Positions 17,715 to 26,523 of a DNA stretch of 64,000 bases are shown one piece after another (position 1 is the stretch's first letter; each line of letters starts with the position of its first letter). Source of the DNA: Rhizobium sp. AC27/96 (lineage in GTDB: Bacteria; Pseudomonadota; Alphaproteobacteria; Rhizobiales; Rhizobiaceae); assembly GCF_001692325.1 (NCBI RefSeq), contig NZ_LXKN01000032.1, positions 310,001-374,000 on the forward strand. The letters run 5' to 3'. The translations under genes were made by a program, and so were the position numbers. Below the pieces are notes generated by a model. That model did not search any database and had not been told where the DNA came from. It was given only the letters and a program-made list of their open reading frames with translations.

Positions 17715-20378
17715 TCAGTTCAACATGCCCTTTTGTCGCGCTGCCGTCACCGCGGCCGTGCGCGTCGAGACGTTGAGCTTGGCAAAAATATTGCGCAGGT
17801 GGAACTTGATCGTATTGTCGGAAAGCGACAGCGTGCGCCCGATTTCCTTGTTGGAAAGCCCGGCGGTCAGCAATTCCATCACCATGCGCTCGCGCCCGGT
17901 AAACGACGACAGATCCTCGTCCGGGGTAGACTGCTGGTTTGCACCGGCGCTATTCAACAGGGTCTGGAGGCGTTTGCGGGTGACAGTGGCAACGCTTGGA
18001 TGATTGGCAAGCGCACGGAGCTCTTCCAGCCCGGCTGCGCGATCGAGATGAAGAAGCGCGCGGTAGTCGCCGAGCGGCGTGGTCACCACAAGATCGGAAA
18101 GGCGGGCGGCTGCAACCTCGTTGCGGCCCTCGGCAATCAATATCCCTATTTCGAGGAGCGCAAGCTCGATCGTGCGCGGGACATGCGGGCGCTGGGCCTG
18201 GCGCGTCGTAAGCTGGTCAAACACCTCGCGCGCCTTGGCAACTTCGCTAAGCGCCAGATAGGCCCGCGTCCAGAAAATGGCCGGCGTCGCCCCGCGCAGG
18301 TGAATGGACAGCATGTTGGCGCGGTCCGAAGTGATCGCCTGTATGCCGAATCCGCTGGCCTCGGCATGACGAATTGCCTGGTCGAGATCACCCGACTCCA
18401 TCAGAAGCATTGCCCGCTCGCGATCTATCAGGCGGGTAAGCCGGTCGAAACCGCGGCGGCGCGCCACCGCGCGGATACGATCCATGGCCGCGTGGGCAGC
18501 CAGGACATCGTCGCGCATTCGCAGCGTGCGCTGTTCGGCCATGAACCCGGCGGCGAGAAGATCGAACCATGTATCATGGCGCTCAAGATGCGGCAGCGCC
18601 CATCCCAACATGTCGGCAGCGGCTGCCGTTTCGCCGCGCATCGAAAGAATTTCGGCCTTCAACACCTGGCCGACGGCGTCCAGATCGCTGCCGGCAGCGA
18701 TGTTGGTTTGCGCCTCGGCGATCAGGTCGTCATAGGCGGAGAGTGCGCTTGCGCTATCCCCCGAAAGGAAGAAGGCCTGACCGATATGCGTGTAGAGATG
18801 CATCGCACCAAAATCGGCGCCACCGTCGCGAAAGGCGCGAATGGCCAGATGGCCATAGTGCAATGCCCGATCAAGCTCGCTGCGGATCAGGAAATTGTAG
18901 GAAAGCATGTTGAGCGCCAGCGCCCGATGGATGAGCTCCATTCCGTCAGGCTGTTGCAGATCATTTTCCAGCGCGGAAAGATCGGCAGCGCTCGCCCAGT
19001 GATCGGTATAGAGCGCAAGCAGGATGCGCACCACGCGCAGATCCTTTGCCAGGATCTCATCGCCTGCGGCAGCACGCTCCACGATGACCAGATAATGATT
19101 GGCGGCGGCAAGCTGGGCAGCCTTGGCGTTGAAAATCGAAAGTCCCAGTGTAGCGAGCGGAAACCGGCTGAGATCAATCTCCGAGGCTCGCCCGCTCAAC
19201 GCCTGGAAGAGCGTCGCGCCGCCGCGCGTCGTGGCATAGACTCGCCGCCAACCGCCGGCTCGCTCCACGATGCTTGCCGCAAGATTGGCGTCGCCGGCTG
19301 AAAGCGCATGCTGAACTGCCCGGTCGATGTCACCTTGAACCTCGAACCAGCGCGCTGCCCGGTTCAGCACGCGTTTGGCGTCAACGCCCCTGCGACTGGC
19401 AGTCTGCTTGAGGAATTCGTTGAAGACCGGGTGGAACCGCATCCAGTTGCCCGGCCCGGCAAGCAGCGTGACAGGAAGAGCATATTCGTTAAGACGTTCG
19501 ATCCAACCCACCCGCTCGCCGCTCTCCAATACCGCCTCGAGCAGCGAATGATTGAAAGCAGGCAGCGCAGCGATCTCGGTCAGAAACTGGCGGATCTCCT
19601 CGGGCAGATGTTCGAAGACCTGCTCGGAGAGATAGGACCCCATATCCGCGCCGCCGCCATCGAAAGAGGCGAGGATCGTGTCGCTTTCCTCCGATTCCGA
19701 GACAAGCAGGCTCACCATCTGCAGCGCGACGGCCCAGCCTTCGGTCCGGCGGTTGAAGGAACCGACCTGCTCTTCCGTCAGGCGGGTTCCCTTGCCGGCA
19801 AACAATTCCCGCGCTTCGGCATCGGAAAAACCGAGTTCGGCGACACCGAATTGCTTGAACTCGCCACGAAGGCGCAGTGCCGACAATGGAAAACGCGGCG
19901 GACTACGGCTTACCAGCACCAATTTCACATGTTCGAGCGAAAGATCGGCGAGGATCTTCGCCATCAGTGCCTCGGTGGCATCCGTCTGGGCGAAGTGATA
20001 ATCGTCGAGGAAGATCACGAGCGGCCCCGGGATCTTGCGCAGCCTCGTCGTGAGTACGGAGAGAAGCGCTGCCGCCGGCAGATTGCCCGCATCCGCTCCG
20101 TCCTCGTCCAGAAGCGTCTGCAATGCATCGATCAGAGCCAGCAGAAAGGCTTCCTGGCTCGTGTGCTCGGCATCGAGCGACACCCAGCACAGATTGACTC
20201 CATCTTCCCTGAGTAATTCGTACCATTGGACGGCGAGCGAGGTCTTGCCGTAACCCGCCGGCGCCACGATGGTCGTCAAACGGCGCAGCCCGACACGCCG
20301 GAGCTGCCGCAACAGGTCGCTTCGTTTAATGGTTTGCTGTCCGCTGGACGGAGGAGCAAATCGATTCTGTCCACTCAT
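17715..20378 (-). CDS. MalT/LuxR-type ATP-dependent transcriptional regulator
   Basis: A protein of 887 residues from the ATG at 20378; in-frame ATGs at 20435 and 20519 could lengthen it and none has a strong ribosome site. The N-terminal NTPase of the STAND class has Walker A APAGYGKTSL and Walker B LVIFLDDYHF. A long helical repeat (TPR-like) region follows, and the C-terminal 65 residues are a LuxR helix-turn-helix (FTGRERMVMELL, LSNKEIGRTLSLSDNTIKFHL). MalT-like proteins activate transcription after binding an inducer and ATP. It lies just upstream of hyuB on the same strand and probably controls that operon. Confidence 0.88.
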   Translation of the reverse strand: MSGQNRFAPPSSGQQTIKRSDLLRQLRRVGLRRLTTIVAPAGYGKTSLAVQWYELLREDGVNLCWVSLDAEHTSQEAFLLALIDALQTLLDEDGADAGNLPAAALLSVLTTRLRKIPGPLVIFLDDYHFAQTDATEALMAKILADLSLEHVKLVLVSRSPPRFPLSALRLRGEFKQFGVAELGFSDAEARELFAGKGTRLTEEQVGSFNRRTEGWAVALQMVSLLVSESEESDTILASFDGGGADMGSYLSEQVFEHLPEEIRQFLTEIAALPAFNHSLLEAVLESGERVGWIERLNEYALPVTLLAGPGNWMRFHPVFNEFLKQTASRRGVDAKRVLNRAARWFEVQGDIDRAVQHALSAGDANLAASIVERAGGWRRVYATTRGGATLFQALSGRASEIDLSRFPLATLGLSIFNAKAAQLAAANHYLVIVERAAAGDEILAKDLRVVRILLALYTDHWASAADLSALENDLQQPDGMELIHRALALNMLSYNFLIRSELDRALHYGHLAIRAFRDGGADFGAMHLYTHIGQAFFLSGDSASALSAYDDLIAEAQTNIAAGSDLDAVGQVLKAEILSMRGETAAAADMLGWALPHLERHDTWFDLLAAGFMAEQRTLRMRDDVLAAHAAMDRIRAVARRRGFDRLTRLIDRERAMLLMESGDLDQAIRHAEASGFGIQAITSDRANMLSIHLRGATPAIFWTRAYLALSEVAKAREVFDQLTTRQAQRPHVPRTIELALLEIGILIAEGRNEVAAARLSDLVVTTPLGDYRALLHLDRAAGLEELRALANHPSVATVTRKRLQTLLNSAGANQQSTPDEDLSSFTGRERMVMELLTAGLSNKEIGRTLSLSDNTIKFHLRNIFAKLNVSTRTAAVTAARQKGMLN

Positions 20379-20705
20379 GCGCGGGATGATGCTGTCTCGG
20401 CAATCAGTTTGCAACCCACGCGAAAACGTTTGCATAGCTATGGATTTTTCTATTTCGGGCGCCATCGTAACGCCACAAGCTGCATGTTTGTGCACAGCTG
20501 CATCTGCGATCGGAGGCACTTCCGCGGCCTTTGCAAAAAAGCCGGCGCCAGCAGATGCGAATGTCGCTCAGGCACGCGATATCTCGGGACAATCGGCCGT
20601 AAACGGTCCGTTAGGGATTTATTGACCATAATTGGAGGTACAACGATGCCGCAGACGCGGCGCCTCTGATTTCTGTGTCTATTAGCAAGGGCGAAAGTCG
20701 TATCC
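20379..20705. other. intergenic region, divergent promoters
   Basis: This gap separates the MalT-like regulator from the M15/DUF882 gene. The left part may be coding if the regulator starts at 20435 or 20519. Just upstream of the plus-strand gene is AATTGGAGGTACAACG, a ribosome-site-like string that is not next to a recognised start. No RNA gene or repeat was seen. Confidence 0.4.
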
Positions 20706-22043
20706 GTGCATCAAGCGATCTTCTCCATCCCGGCCGCAACTTTCGCCATGGCCTTCTCCTTCGTCGCTTGCCGGGTGGCATTGGTGGCGATGCTGGTGCT
20801 CGGTGCGCTGGCGGGATCCGCCCAGGCCGCGTCTGACGACCGCGCCCTCAAGCTGTTTTTCACGCATACGGGGGAGAGGGCGACTATCGTCTTCAAGCGC
20901 GGCGGCAAATACGACCCGCGAGGCCTCGCCCAGATCAACCGCTTCCTGCGTGACTGGCGCAAGAACGAACCGACCAAGATGGATCCGGAACTGCTTGATC
21001 TTGTCTGGGAGGTCTATAACCGCAGCGGAGCGAAAGACACCATTCACGTCGTGTCCGCCTATCGCTCCCCCTCGACAAATGGCATGCTGCGCAACCGCTC
21101 GCGCAGCTCCGGCGTCGCAAAGCACAGCCAGCACACGCTCGGCAAGGCGATGGACTTCTATATCCCCGGCGTAAAGCTTGCCACCTTGCGCGCCATTGCT
21201 ATGCAGATGCAAATCGGCGGTGTAGGCTTTTATCCCAACTCCGGATCCCCTTTCGTGCATCTGGATGTCGGCAGGGTCCGCGCCTGGCCGAGAATGTCGC
21301 GTCCGGAACTGGCGCAGCTTTTCCCGAATGGCCGGACACTTCATGTGCCAGCCGATGGCAGGCCGTTGCCGGGTTATGAAGTCGCCATTGCTCAATCGAG
21401 AAAGCGCCCAAGCCTGACCACGAGCAAGATTGCACCCGCTGTCGATGATGACGATGACGACGCCGGATCGCCGGTGGCATCCGCTGCGGCCGCCCCCAAT
21501 ACGAGCCTTCTGACCAGCATGTTGCCGACACCTCGAAGCCGGGCCGTCAACGGGCTGGAGCTTCAACTCGGCAAACGCGTGGCCGAAGAAAACAAGATTG
21601 CACCATTCACCGACCTGGTGACCTATACCGTGCCACTGCCGGCCTCGCGACCGATCAGCATCGCCGTGATCCCGACAGCCGCTCCCGAAAGGCCGCCGGC
21701 GATGGTTCTGGCGAGCCTTGTGCTGGGGCGGAGCGATGCAGGCAACCTGCTCCTTGCTGACCACTCGAAGAAGTCGAACAGCAGCGCCATGGCAAAGATG
21801 CAGCCGATGGCGGACCTGCCCACCTCCGCCGCACAGGACGTATCGGGTGGCGTCGGTGCCATGTCTACCGGCGCTATCGTGGCTTGGGCGCTCCAACCTC
21901 CAGGCATGGCTGTCGAGATGAAGCTTCCGACCTTTGTCAGCACGCCAATTCTCTTTGAGGAAGATATGGCCGATATCCGGAATAGTGCGGCCGGCTTTGA
22001 CGACGATGATTTCGACGTCGAACGGTTCGGCTTCGAAGGTTGA
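20706..22043 (+). CDS. DUF882/M15-family murein peptidase-like protein
   Basis: A 445-residue exported protein. Residues 1-39 form a signal peptide (hydrophobic VALVAMLVLGALAG, then SAQAAS), and the start is a GTG. Residues about 50-210 are a DUF882 (YcbK-like, peptidase M15A) domain with the zinc-site pattern SAYRSPSTN, KHSQHTLGKAMDFYIPG and FVHLDVG, so it probably trims peptidoglycan cross-links in the periplasm. The C-terminal half is low complexity and unrelated to the enzyme, with acidic runs DDDDDAG and FDDDDFDVE. The downstream convergent gene is separated by a terminator hairpin. Confidence 0.85.
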   Translation: MHQAIFSIPAATFAMAFSFVACRVALVAMLVLGALAGSAQAASDDRALKLFFTHTGERATIVFKRGGKYDPRGLAQINRFLRDWRKNEPTKMDPELLDLVWEVYNRSGAKDTIHVVSAYRSPSTNGMLRNRSRSSGVAKHSQHTLGKAMDFYIPGVKLATLRAIAMQMQIGGVGFYPNSGSPFVHLDVGRVRAWPRMSRPELAQLFPNGRTLHVPADGRPLPGYEVAIAQSRKRPSLTTSKIAPAVDDDDDDAGSPVASAAAAPNTSLLTSMLPTPRSRAVNGLELQLGKRVAEENKIAPFTDLVTYTVPLPASRPISIAVIPTAAPERPPAMVLASLVLGRSDAGNLLLADHSKKSNSSAMAKMQPMADLPTSAAQDVSGGVGAMSTGAIVAWALQPPGMAVEMKLPTFVSTPILFEEDMADIRNSAAGFDDDDFDVERFGFEG

Positions 22044-22122
22044 GTGCTTCTCAACACGCTTCCGCCTGCATTCTAGCCCCGCACAGGTCGGCAAATCCGG
22101 CTGAACGAAGATAGACGAGACT

Positions 22123-22156
22123 ACGCCCCGATCAGCCGAATGGCCAACCGGGGCGT
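22123..22156. terminator. bidirectional terminator hairpin
   Basis: ACGCCCCG at 22123-22130 pairs with CGGGGCGT at 22149-22156 and is followed by AAATTT. It lies in the gap between the DUF882 gene and the convergent RidA gene, where a shared terminator is expected. Confidence 0.65.
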
Positions 22157-22161
22157 AAATT

Positions 22162-22650
22162 TCAGTCCGCAACCTCAACGACAAGCTCGATTTCAACCGG
22201 CATTCCGAGGGGCAGGCTTGCAACCCCAAGAACCACTCGGCCCGACAGCATCTCTGCGCCGAAGACCTTGAGTAGGAGCTCAGACGCCCCATCCGCCACT
22301 TTCGGATGGTCCCGAAAATCTCCCTCGGTCGCAATATAGACCCCGAGCTTGGCGACACCCACCACCTTATCGAGCGACCCAAGATGGTCCTTGATGGCAG
22401 CCAACCCGCTCAAGGTGGCGGCTTCCGCCGCCTTTCGACCATCGTCGCTCGACAGCACACCGCCGACGCGGCCGATATATTGCGGCTTGCGATCGACGAC
22501 AGGCAGCATGCCGCTCAGGAATATCAGCTTTCCCATCTTCACAGCCTCCACATAGGCGCCAAACGGTGTGGGAGGCGGAGGAAGCGTAATACCGAGATCA
22601 CTCAGCCGCTGCTCTGCGCCAGCGGCCGGCGCTGTGCCCGCGCTCACCAT
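22162..22650 (-). CDS. RidA/YjgF-family protein
   Basis: A 162-residue RidA-superfamily protein of the longer YjgH-like kind (RLSDLGITLPPPPTPFGAYV...). RidA proteins hydrolyse reactive enamines and imines made by PLP enzymes. The canonical Arg of the active site (R in the C-terminal RVAVG-type motif) may correspond to SGRVVLGVASLP near residue 140. Its start overlaps the SDR stop by seven bases, so the two are co-translated. A substrate-specific deaminase role is possible. Confidence 0.85.
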   Translation of the reverse strand: MVSAGTAPAAGAEQRLSDLGITLPPPPTPFGAYVEAVKMGKLIFLSGMLPVVDRKPQYIGRVGGVLSSDDGRKAAEAATLSGLAAIKDHLGSLDKVVGVAKLGVYIATEGDFRDHPKVADGASELLLKVFGAEMLSGRVVLGVASLPLGMPVEIELVVEVAD

Positions 22651-23369
22651 TTGCCCAAATGTGCGCCGCCATCAACGTGCAGCACCTCCCCGGTTATGCG
22701 CGGAGCCTCGGTCAGGAATAGGACGGCATCGGCGATTTCCTGGACATTGGAGATGCCGTGCATCGGCGACATCGTGTTGAGGAAATCCCGCGGATTGTCC
22801 TTGTGAAGCGGCGTATCGACAACGCCCGGCGCCACGGTGTTCACGCGAATTCCCTCCTTTGCGTATTCAAGCGCAATATTCTTGGAGAGAGCTTCGATAC
22901 CACCTTTGGTCGCCATTGCCACGGAGGCGTTGATGCCGAGTATCGGATGATCGACCAGAGGCGTGGTGATGCTGACGATGCTGCCGCCGGTCTTTTGTGC
23001 CAGCATCTGGCGCACGACCAGTTGCGTCAGGTGGATGAAACCCTCCAGGTTCGTCGAGGCCAGCTTGCGGTAATCATCGAAGGTATAATCGACGAACGGC
23101 TTGGTGAAGAAAACGCCGGCATTGTTAACCAGAGCGTCAATCGTCCCGAACCGTCCGAGCGCGGCCTCGACGACGCGTTGCGCCGTGGCAGGATCGGCAA
23201 TGTCACCATCCACACGCGCCAGCCTGTCGGAGGCCTTGATCTCGTTGGTCTCGCTAACCCGCCGCGATGTCGCGACAACATTATAGCCGCGATCGAGGAA
23301 GGCGTTGGCAAGACCTGCACCAATGCCCTGCGAGGCACCGGTAATGAGTACCGTTTTTGCTATTTCCAT
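22644..23369 (-). CDS. SDR-family oxidoreductase
   Basis: A 241-residue classical short-chain dehydrogenase/reductase. It shows the cofactor motif TGASQGIGAGLA at about 10-21, NNAG near 85, and INASVAMATKGG, where the usual catalytic YxxxK tyrosine appears to be replaced (VAMATK). The C-terminal half is VNTVAPGVVDTPL. The ATG at 23369 has GGAG seven bases upstream. It is transcribed divergently from a LysR regulator and is coupled to a RidA gene. The missing Tyr suggests altered or no dehydrogenase activity and should be checked by alignment. Confidence 0.85.
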   Translation of the reverse strand: MEIAKTVLITGASQGIGAGLANAFLDRGYNVVATSRRVSETNEIKASDRLARVDGDIADPATAQRVVEAALGRFGTIDALVNNAGVFFTKPFVDYTFDDYRKLASTNLEGFIHLTQLVVRQMLAQKTGGSIVSITTPLVDHPILGINASVAMATKGGIEALSKNIALEYAKEGIRVNTVAPGVVDTPLHKDNPRDFLNTMSPMHGISNVQEIADAVLFLTEAPRITGEVLHVDGGAHLGKW

Positions 23370-23548
23370 TGTCGTTCTCCGTTTCACAAAGCAACCTCAC
23401 CGCCATGCGTCGGCCCTAAGGGCCGGATCGATCGAGAGGGGATGAGGTGGTTGGCTTGCTCTCGTGAGAGGGAATATGCCCATTTCGGCTTTACGCGATT
23501 AGATGGAAATATCTGGAATCAATTTTCCATTCATGCAAAAATAATGGC
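23370..23548. promoter_or_regulatory. divergent SDR/lysR promoter region
   Basis: A 179-base gap between divergently read genes, the usual place for a LysR-type binding site. Near the lysR start the DNA is AT-rich, with GGAAATATCTGG and CAATTTTCCATTCATG, which contain loosely dyadic GGAAA/TTTCC arms. No exact operator can be named. Confidence 0.35.
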
Positions 23549-24451
23549 ATGACCGATTTGAATGACATCGCGATCTTTGTGAAGGTAGCGCAGTTAGAAA
23601 GCTTCAGCCGGGCGGCACATGCCCTGGGAATGCCGGTCTCCACAGTCAGCCGCCGGCTGACAGCGCTCGAGGAGCAGCTGGGCGTGACGCTTCTGCAGCG
23701 GACGACGCGCAAACTGAACCTCACGGCGCAGGGGCGTGCCTATTTCAACCAATGCAGTGAGCCGCTTGGCAATCTCTACGATGCCGAACGGGTGCTTGTT
23801 CAATCCCAGAGGAATCCCGAGGGCCTGCTGCGGATTTCGGTGCCGGTGGTTCTAAGCCAGGAACCGTTCTATGAGTTCGTTTCATTGTTCCTGAAAAGCT
23901 ATCCGCGCATCCAGATAGACCTGTTCATCACCAATACCTTCATCGACCTGATTGCCGAAAATGTCGACTTAGCTATCCGTTTTGGCGAACTGCAGGATTC
24001 GACGATGATCGCGCAACGCCTCGGCAAAAGCGTCCGCTATGTGGTCGCAACGCCTGATTATCTCGAGGGTCGCGCCCGGCCCATCGAACCTGAGGATCTG
24101 CGTCAGCACCAGTGCGTCTTGATGAACAGCCGCAACAACGAAGCCGAATGGCATCTCGTCAGCGGCCGCAAATCGGCGAAAGTCCAGGTTTCGGGACCGA
24201 TCTCCAGCCGCGATTTCCAGTCCGTAAGTGCATTCACCTACAAGGGGCACGGCATAGGCCTGTTATCGTCGAACTATTGCGACGACCGCATCGAGCGCGG
24301 CGAACTCGTTCGCCTCCTGCCAGAATGGACATCACCCGAAATCTTCGTGCACGCGGTCTATCAGACGCGGCGCTTCATCCCTTCGAAGCTGCAGGTCTTC
24401 CTCGATGCATTGAAGGCATGGAATTCTCCGCTCTGGATCCCGCTTCGGTGA
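23549..24451 (+). CDS. LysR-family transcriptional regulator
   Basis: A 300-residue LysR regulator. The N-terminal winged helix covers about residues 3-60 (FVKVAQLESFSRAAHALGMPVSTVSRRL), followed by a periplasmic-binding-protein-like effector domain. It most closely has the look of the AaeR/DsdC-type single-subunit repressor/activator group (LLQRTTRKLNLTAQG). It diverges from the SDR-RidA pair, which it probably regulates together with itself. Confidence 0.92.
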   Translation: MTDLNDIAIFVKVAQLESFSRAAHALGMPVSTVSRRLTALEEQLGVTLLQRTTRKLNLTAQGRAYFNQCSEPLGNLYDAERVLVQSQRNPEGLLRISVPVVLSQEPFYEFVSLFLKSYPRIQIDLFITNTFIDLIAENVDLAIRFGELQDSTMIAQRLGKSVRYVVATPDYLEGRARPIEPEDLRQHQCVLMNSRNNEAEWHLVSGRKSAKVQVSGPISSRDFQSVSAFTYKGHGIGLLSSNYCDDRIERGELVRLLPEWTSPEIFVHAVYQTRRFIPSKLQVFLDALKAWNSPLWIPLR

Positions 24452-24520
24452 ATACCGTTCAGCGAAACCGACCCTCGGTAGAGCGTGGCTGATGCCTCGT
24501 CTCACCACGCCCGCCTTGTC

Positions 24521-26257
24521 TCAACGCCAGAGATTGGTGCGAGCAAGCTCGACGAGTTCGTCGCCGCGGCCGCTGAACACCGCCTTGACCATATAGAGGC
24601 TGAACCCCTTCGCCATCTCCGCGCTGATCGAAGGCGGGATCGGCAGTTCGGTGCGGGCAACGACGGCATCGACCAGAACCGGCCCGTTATGCGCGAGCGC
24701 CTCGGCAATGCCGCCGTCGACATCGGCGGGGTCTTCGATGCGGATGCCCTTGATGCCGATTGCCTCGGCCATCGCCGCAAAATTCGGGTTCTTCAATTCG
24801 GTGCCCGTCGGCAGGAAACCGACTGACTTCTGCTCGACTTCGATGAAGCCCAATGCGCTGTTGTTGAAGACGACGATCTTTGCCGGCAGCCCAAGCTGCG
24901 CGAAGGTGAGGAAATCACCCATCAGCATGGCAAAGCCGCCATCTCCCGACAGCGAGATCACCTGACGGTCGCGAAAGCTCGCCTGCGCGCCGATCGCCTG
25001 CGTCATCGCATTGGCCATGGATCCATGGCGGAACGATCCGATCAGCCGCCGCTTGCCGTTCATGGCCAGATATCGCGCCGCCCAAACAGTCGGAAGGCCA
25101 ACGTCGCAAGTGAATACCGCATCCTCGGAGGCATGATCGCTGATAGCCTTGGCGATCTGCTGGGGATGGATCGGCTTCTTGCCGGGCTTGCCCGTCGCCA
25201 GAGCATCGAGTTCCTTGCGGCTCTTCTTGTAGTGCGCGATCGACTGATCCAGATGGGCGCTCTCCGTCTTCTGCTGCAAATGCGGCAGCAGCGCCTCGAT
25301 CGTCGCCCTGACATCGCCGACCAGCCCGAGGTCGACGGGCGCCCTGCGGCCGATATTCTCAGGCCGGATATCGACCTGAGCGATCCGCGTGGATGATCCC
25401 GCGGGATAGAATTGGCGATATGGAAAGTCCGTGCCGAGCATCAACAGCACATCGCAATCCATCATGGCATAATAGCCCGACGCAAAGCCAATCAGCCCGG
25501 TCATGCCGACATCGAAGGGATTGTCCCATTCGATGTGCTCCTTTCCGCCAAGCGCATGAACGATTGGCGCCTTCAGTCGCCCGGCAATCGCCAGCAACGC
25601 ATCGTGAGCCCCCTCGCAGCCCGCGCCGCCGAGGATGGTGATGCGCGCGTCGCTATTCAGAAGCTCGGCCAGTTTGCTCAGCTCTTCTGCCGCCGGCACG
25701 ACGATGGGCTTGCGCGGAAGCAGGCCGCCGACCCGCAGCCGCTCAGGCCCCTCGGCCTTTTGCAGCGCGACGTCGCCCGGCATGACGATAACGGAGACGC
25801 CAGACTTCCCGATTGCCTGTCGAATGGCGATTTCCAGCACCCGCGGCATCTGCTGAACACCGGAGACAAGCTCGCAATAATGGCTGCATTCGCGGAAGAG
25901 TTCCTGCGGATGCGTCTCCTGAAAATAGCCGGAGCCGATCTCAGCAGAAGGGATCTGGGCTGCGATCGCCAGGACTGGAACCCGCGAGCGATGCGCATCG
26001 AACAGACCATTGATGAGATGCAGATTACCCGGCCCGCAGCTTCCCGCGCAAACGGCGAGATTGCCGGTCAGGTGGGCTTCCGCTGCTGCGGCGAAAGCAG
26101 CGGCCTCTTCGTGCCGCACATGGACCCACTCGATGCCGCCATGTCGCCGAACCGCATCCGTCAGACCGTTGAGGCTATCGCCGACGACGCCGTAGATACG
26201 TTTTACCCCGGCTGCGGCCAATGTTGTAACGAACTGGTCAGCGACAGTCTGTGCCAT
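24521..26257 (-). CDS. poxB: pyruvate:quinone oxidoreductase PoxB
   Basis: A 578-residue thiamine-diphosphate enzyme that decarboxylates pyruvate to acetate and CO2 and passes electrons to ubiquinone. The catalytic Glu lies in HVRHEEAAAFAAAAEA near residue 50. The TPP/Mg motif GDGGFAMLMGDF...VVFNNS is near 430. The C-terminus KGFSLYMVKAVFSGRGDELVEL resembles the membrane-binding tail of E. coli PoxB, which supports the assignment over acetolactate synthase. The ATG at 26257 has GGGAG upstream; 36 further codons in frame lack a ribosome site. It appears to be a single-gene unit. Confidence 0.93.
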   Translation of the reverse strand: MAQTVADQFVTTLAAAGVKRIYGVVGDSLNGLTDAVRRHGGIEWVHVRHEEAAAFAAAAEAHLTGNLAVCAGSCGPGNLHLINGLFDAHRSRVPVLAIAAQIPSAEIGSGYFQETHPQELFRECSHYCELVSGVQQMPRVLEIAIRQAIGKSGVSVIVMPGDVALQKAEGPERLRVGGLLPRKPIVVPAAEELSKLAELLNSDARITILGGAGCEGAHDALLAIAGRLKAPIVHALGGKEHIEWDNPFDVGMTGLIGFASGYYAMMDCDVLLMLGTDFPYRQFYPAGSSTRIAQVDIRPENIGRRAPVDLGLVGDVRATIEALLPHLQQKTESAHLDQSIAHYKKSRKELDALATGKPGKKPIHPQQIAKAISDHASEDAVFTCDVGLPTVWAARYLAMNGKRRLIGSFRHGSMANAMTQAIGAQASFRDRQVISLSGDGGFAMLMGDFLTFAQLGLPAKIVVFNNSALGFIEVEQKSVGFLPTGTELKNPNFAAMAEAIGIKGIRIEDPADVDGGIAEALAHNGPVLVDAVVARTELPIPPSISAEMAKGFSLYMVKAVFSGRGDELVELARTNLWR

Positions 26258-26523
26258 TATCGAAACTCCCTTCGGGTGTGCCCGTTCTTCATCTCCGGCA
26301 TTCGGCCGGAACTTCACGGTTCGATATTCAGATAGAGCTATGAGAGGCCGTGCCAATGGGACCACGACGAATGCGTAGGAGTTCGGCCGATGTCGTCTCG
26401 GTCAACGGCAATCATTGACCAGGCAAAGCACGGTTAGCCCGACATTAAGGGTCAGACTATAGTGCCGCCAAGCGAGGTCAAGCGCCCTGCCCAGTGTCCT
26501 TGCAAGACATCGCTTAGCGCGCG
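26258..26523. other. intergenic region upstream of poxB
   Basis: These 266 bases hold the poxB promoter region and the 3' flank of the peptide ABC operon. It was scanned for a tRNA cloverleaf, a small RNA with a T-run terminator and IS ends, and none was seen. Confidence 0.4.

Noticed and set aside
20682..22382. 566-residue open frame antisense to the DUF882 gene
   Set aside because: It lies opposite a signal-peptide-bearing M15 domain protein, and its product is rich in Arg/His/Gly shadow sequence.
26258..26523. Possible tRNA or small RNA in the gap before poxB
   Set aside because: No cloverleaf, no T-loop GTTCRA-type motif and no hairpin with a T-run were found.
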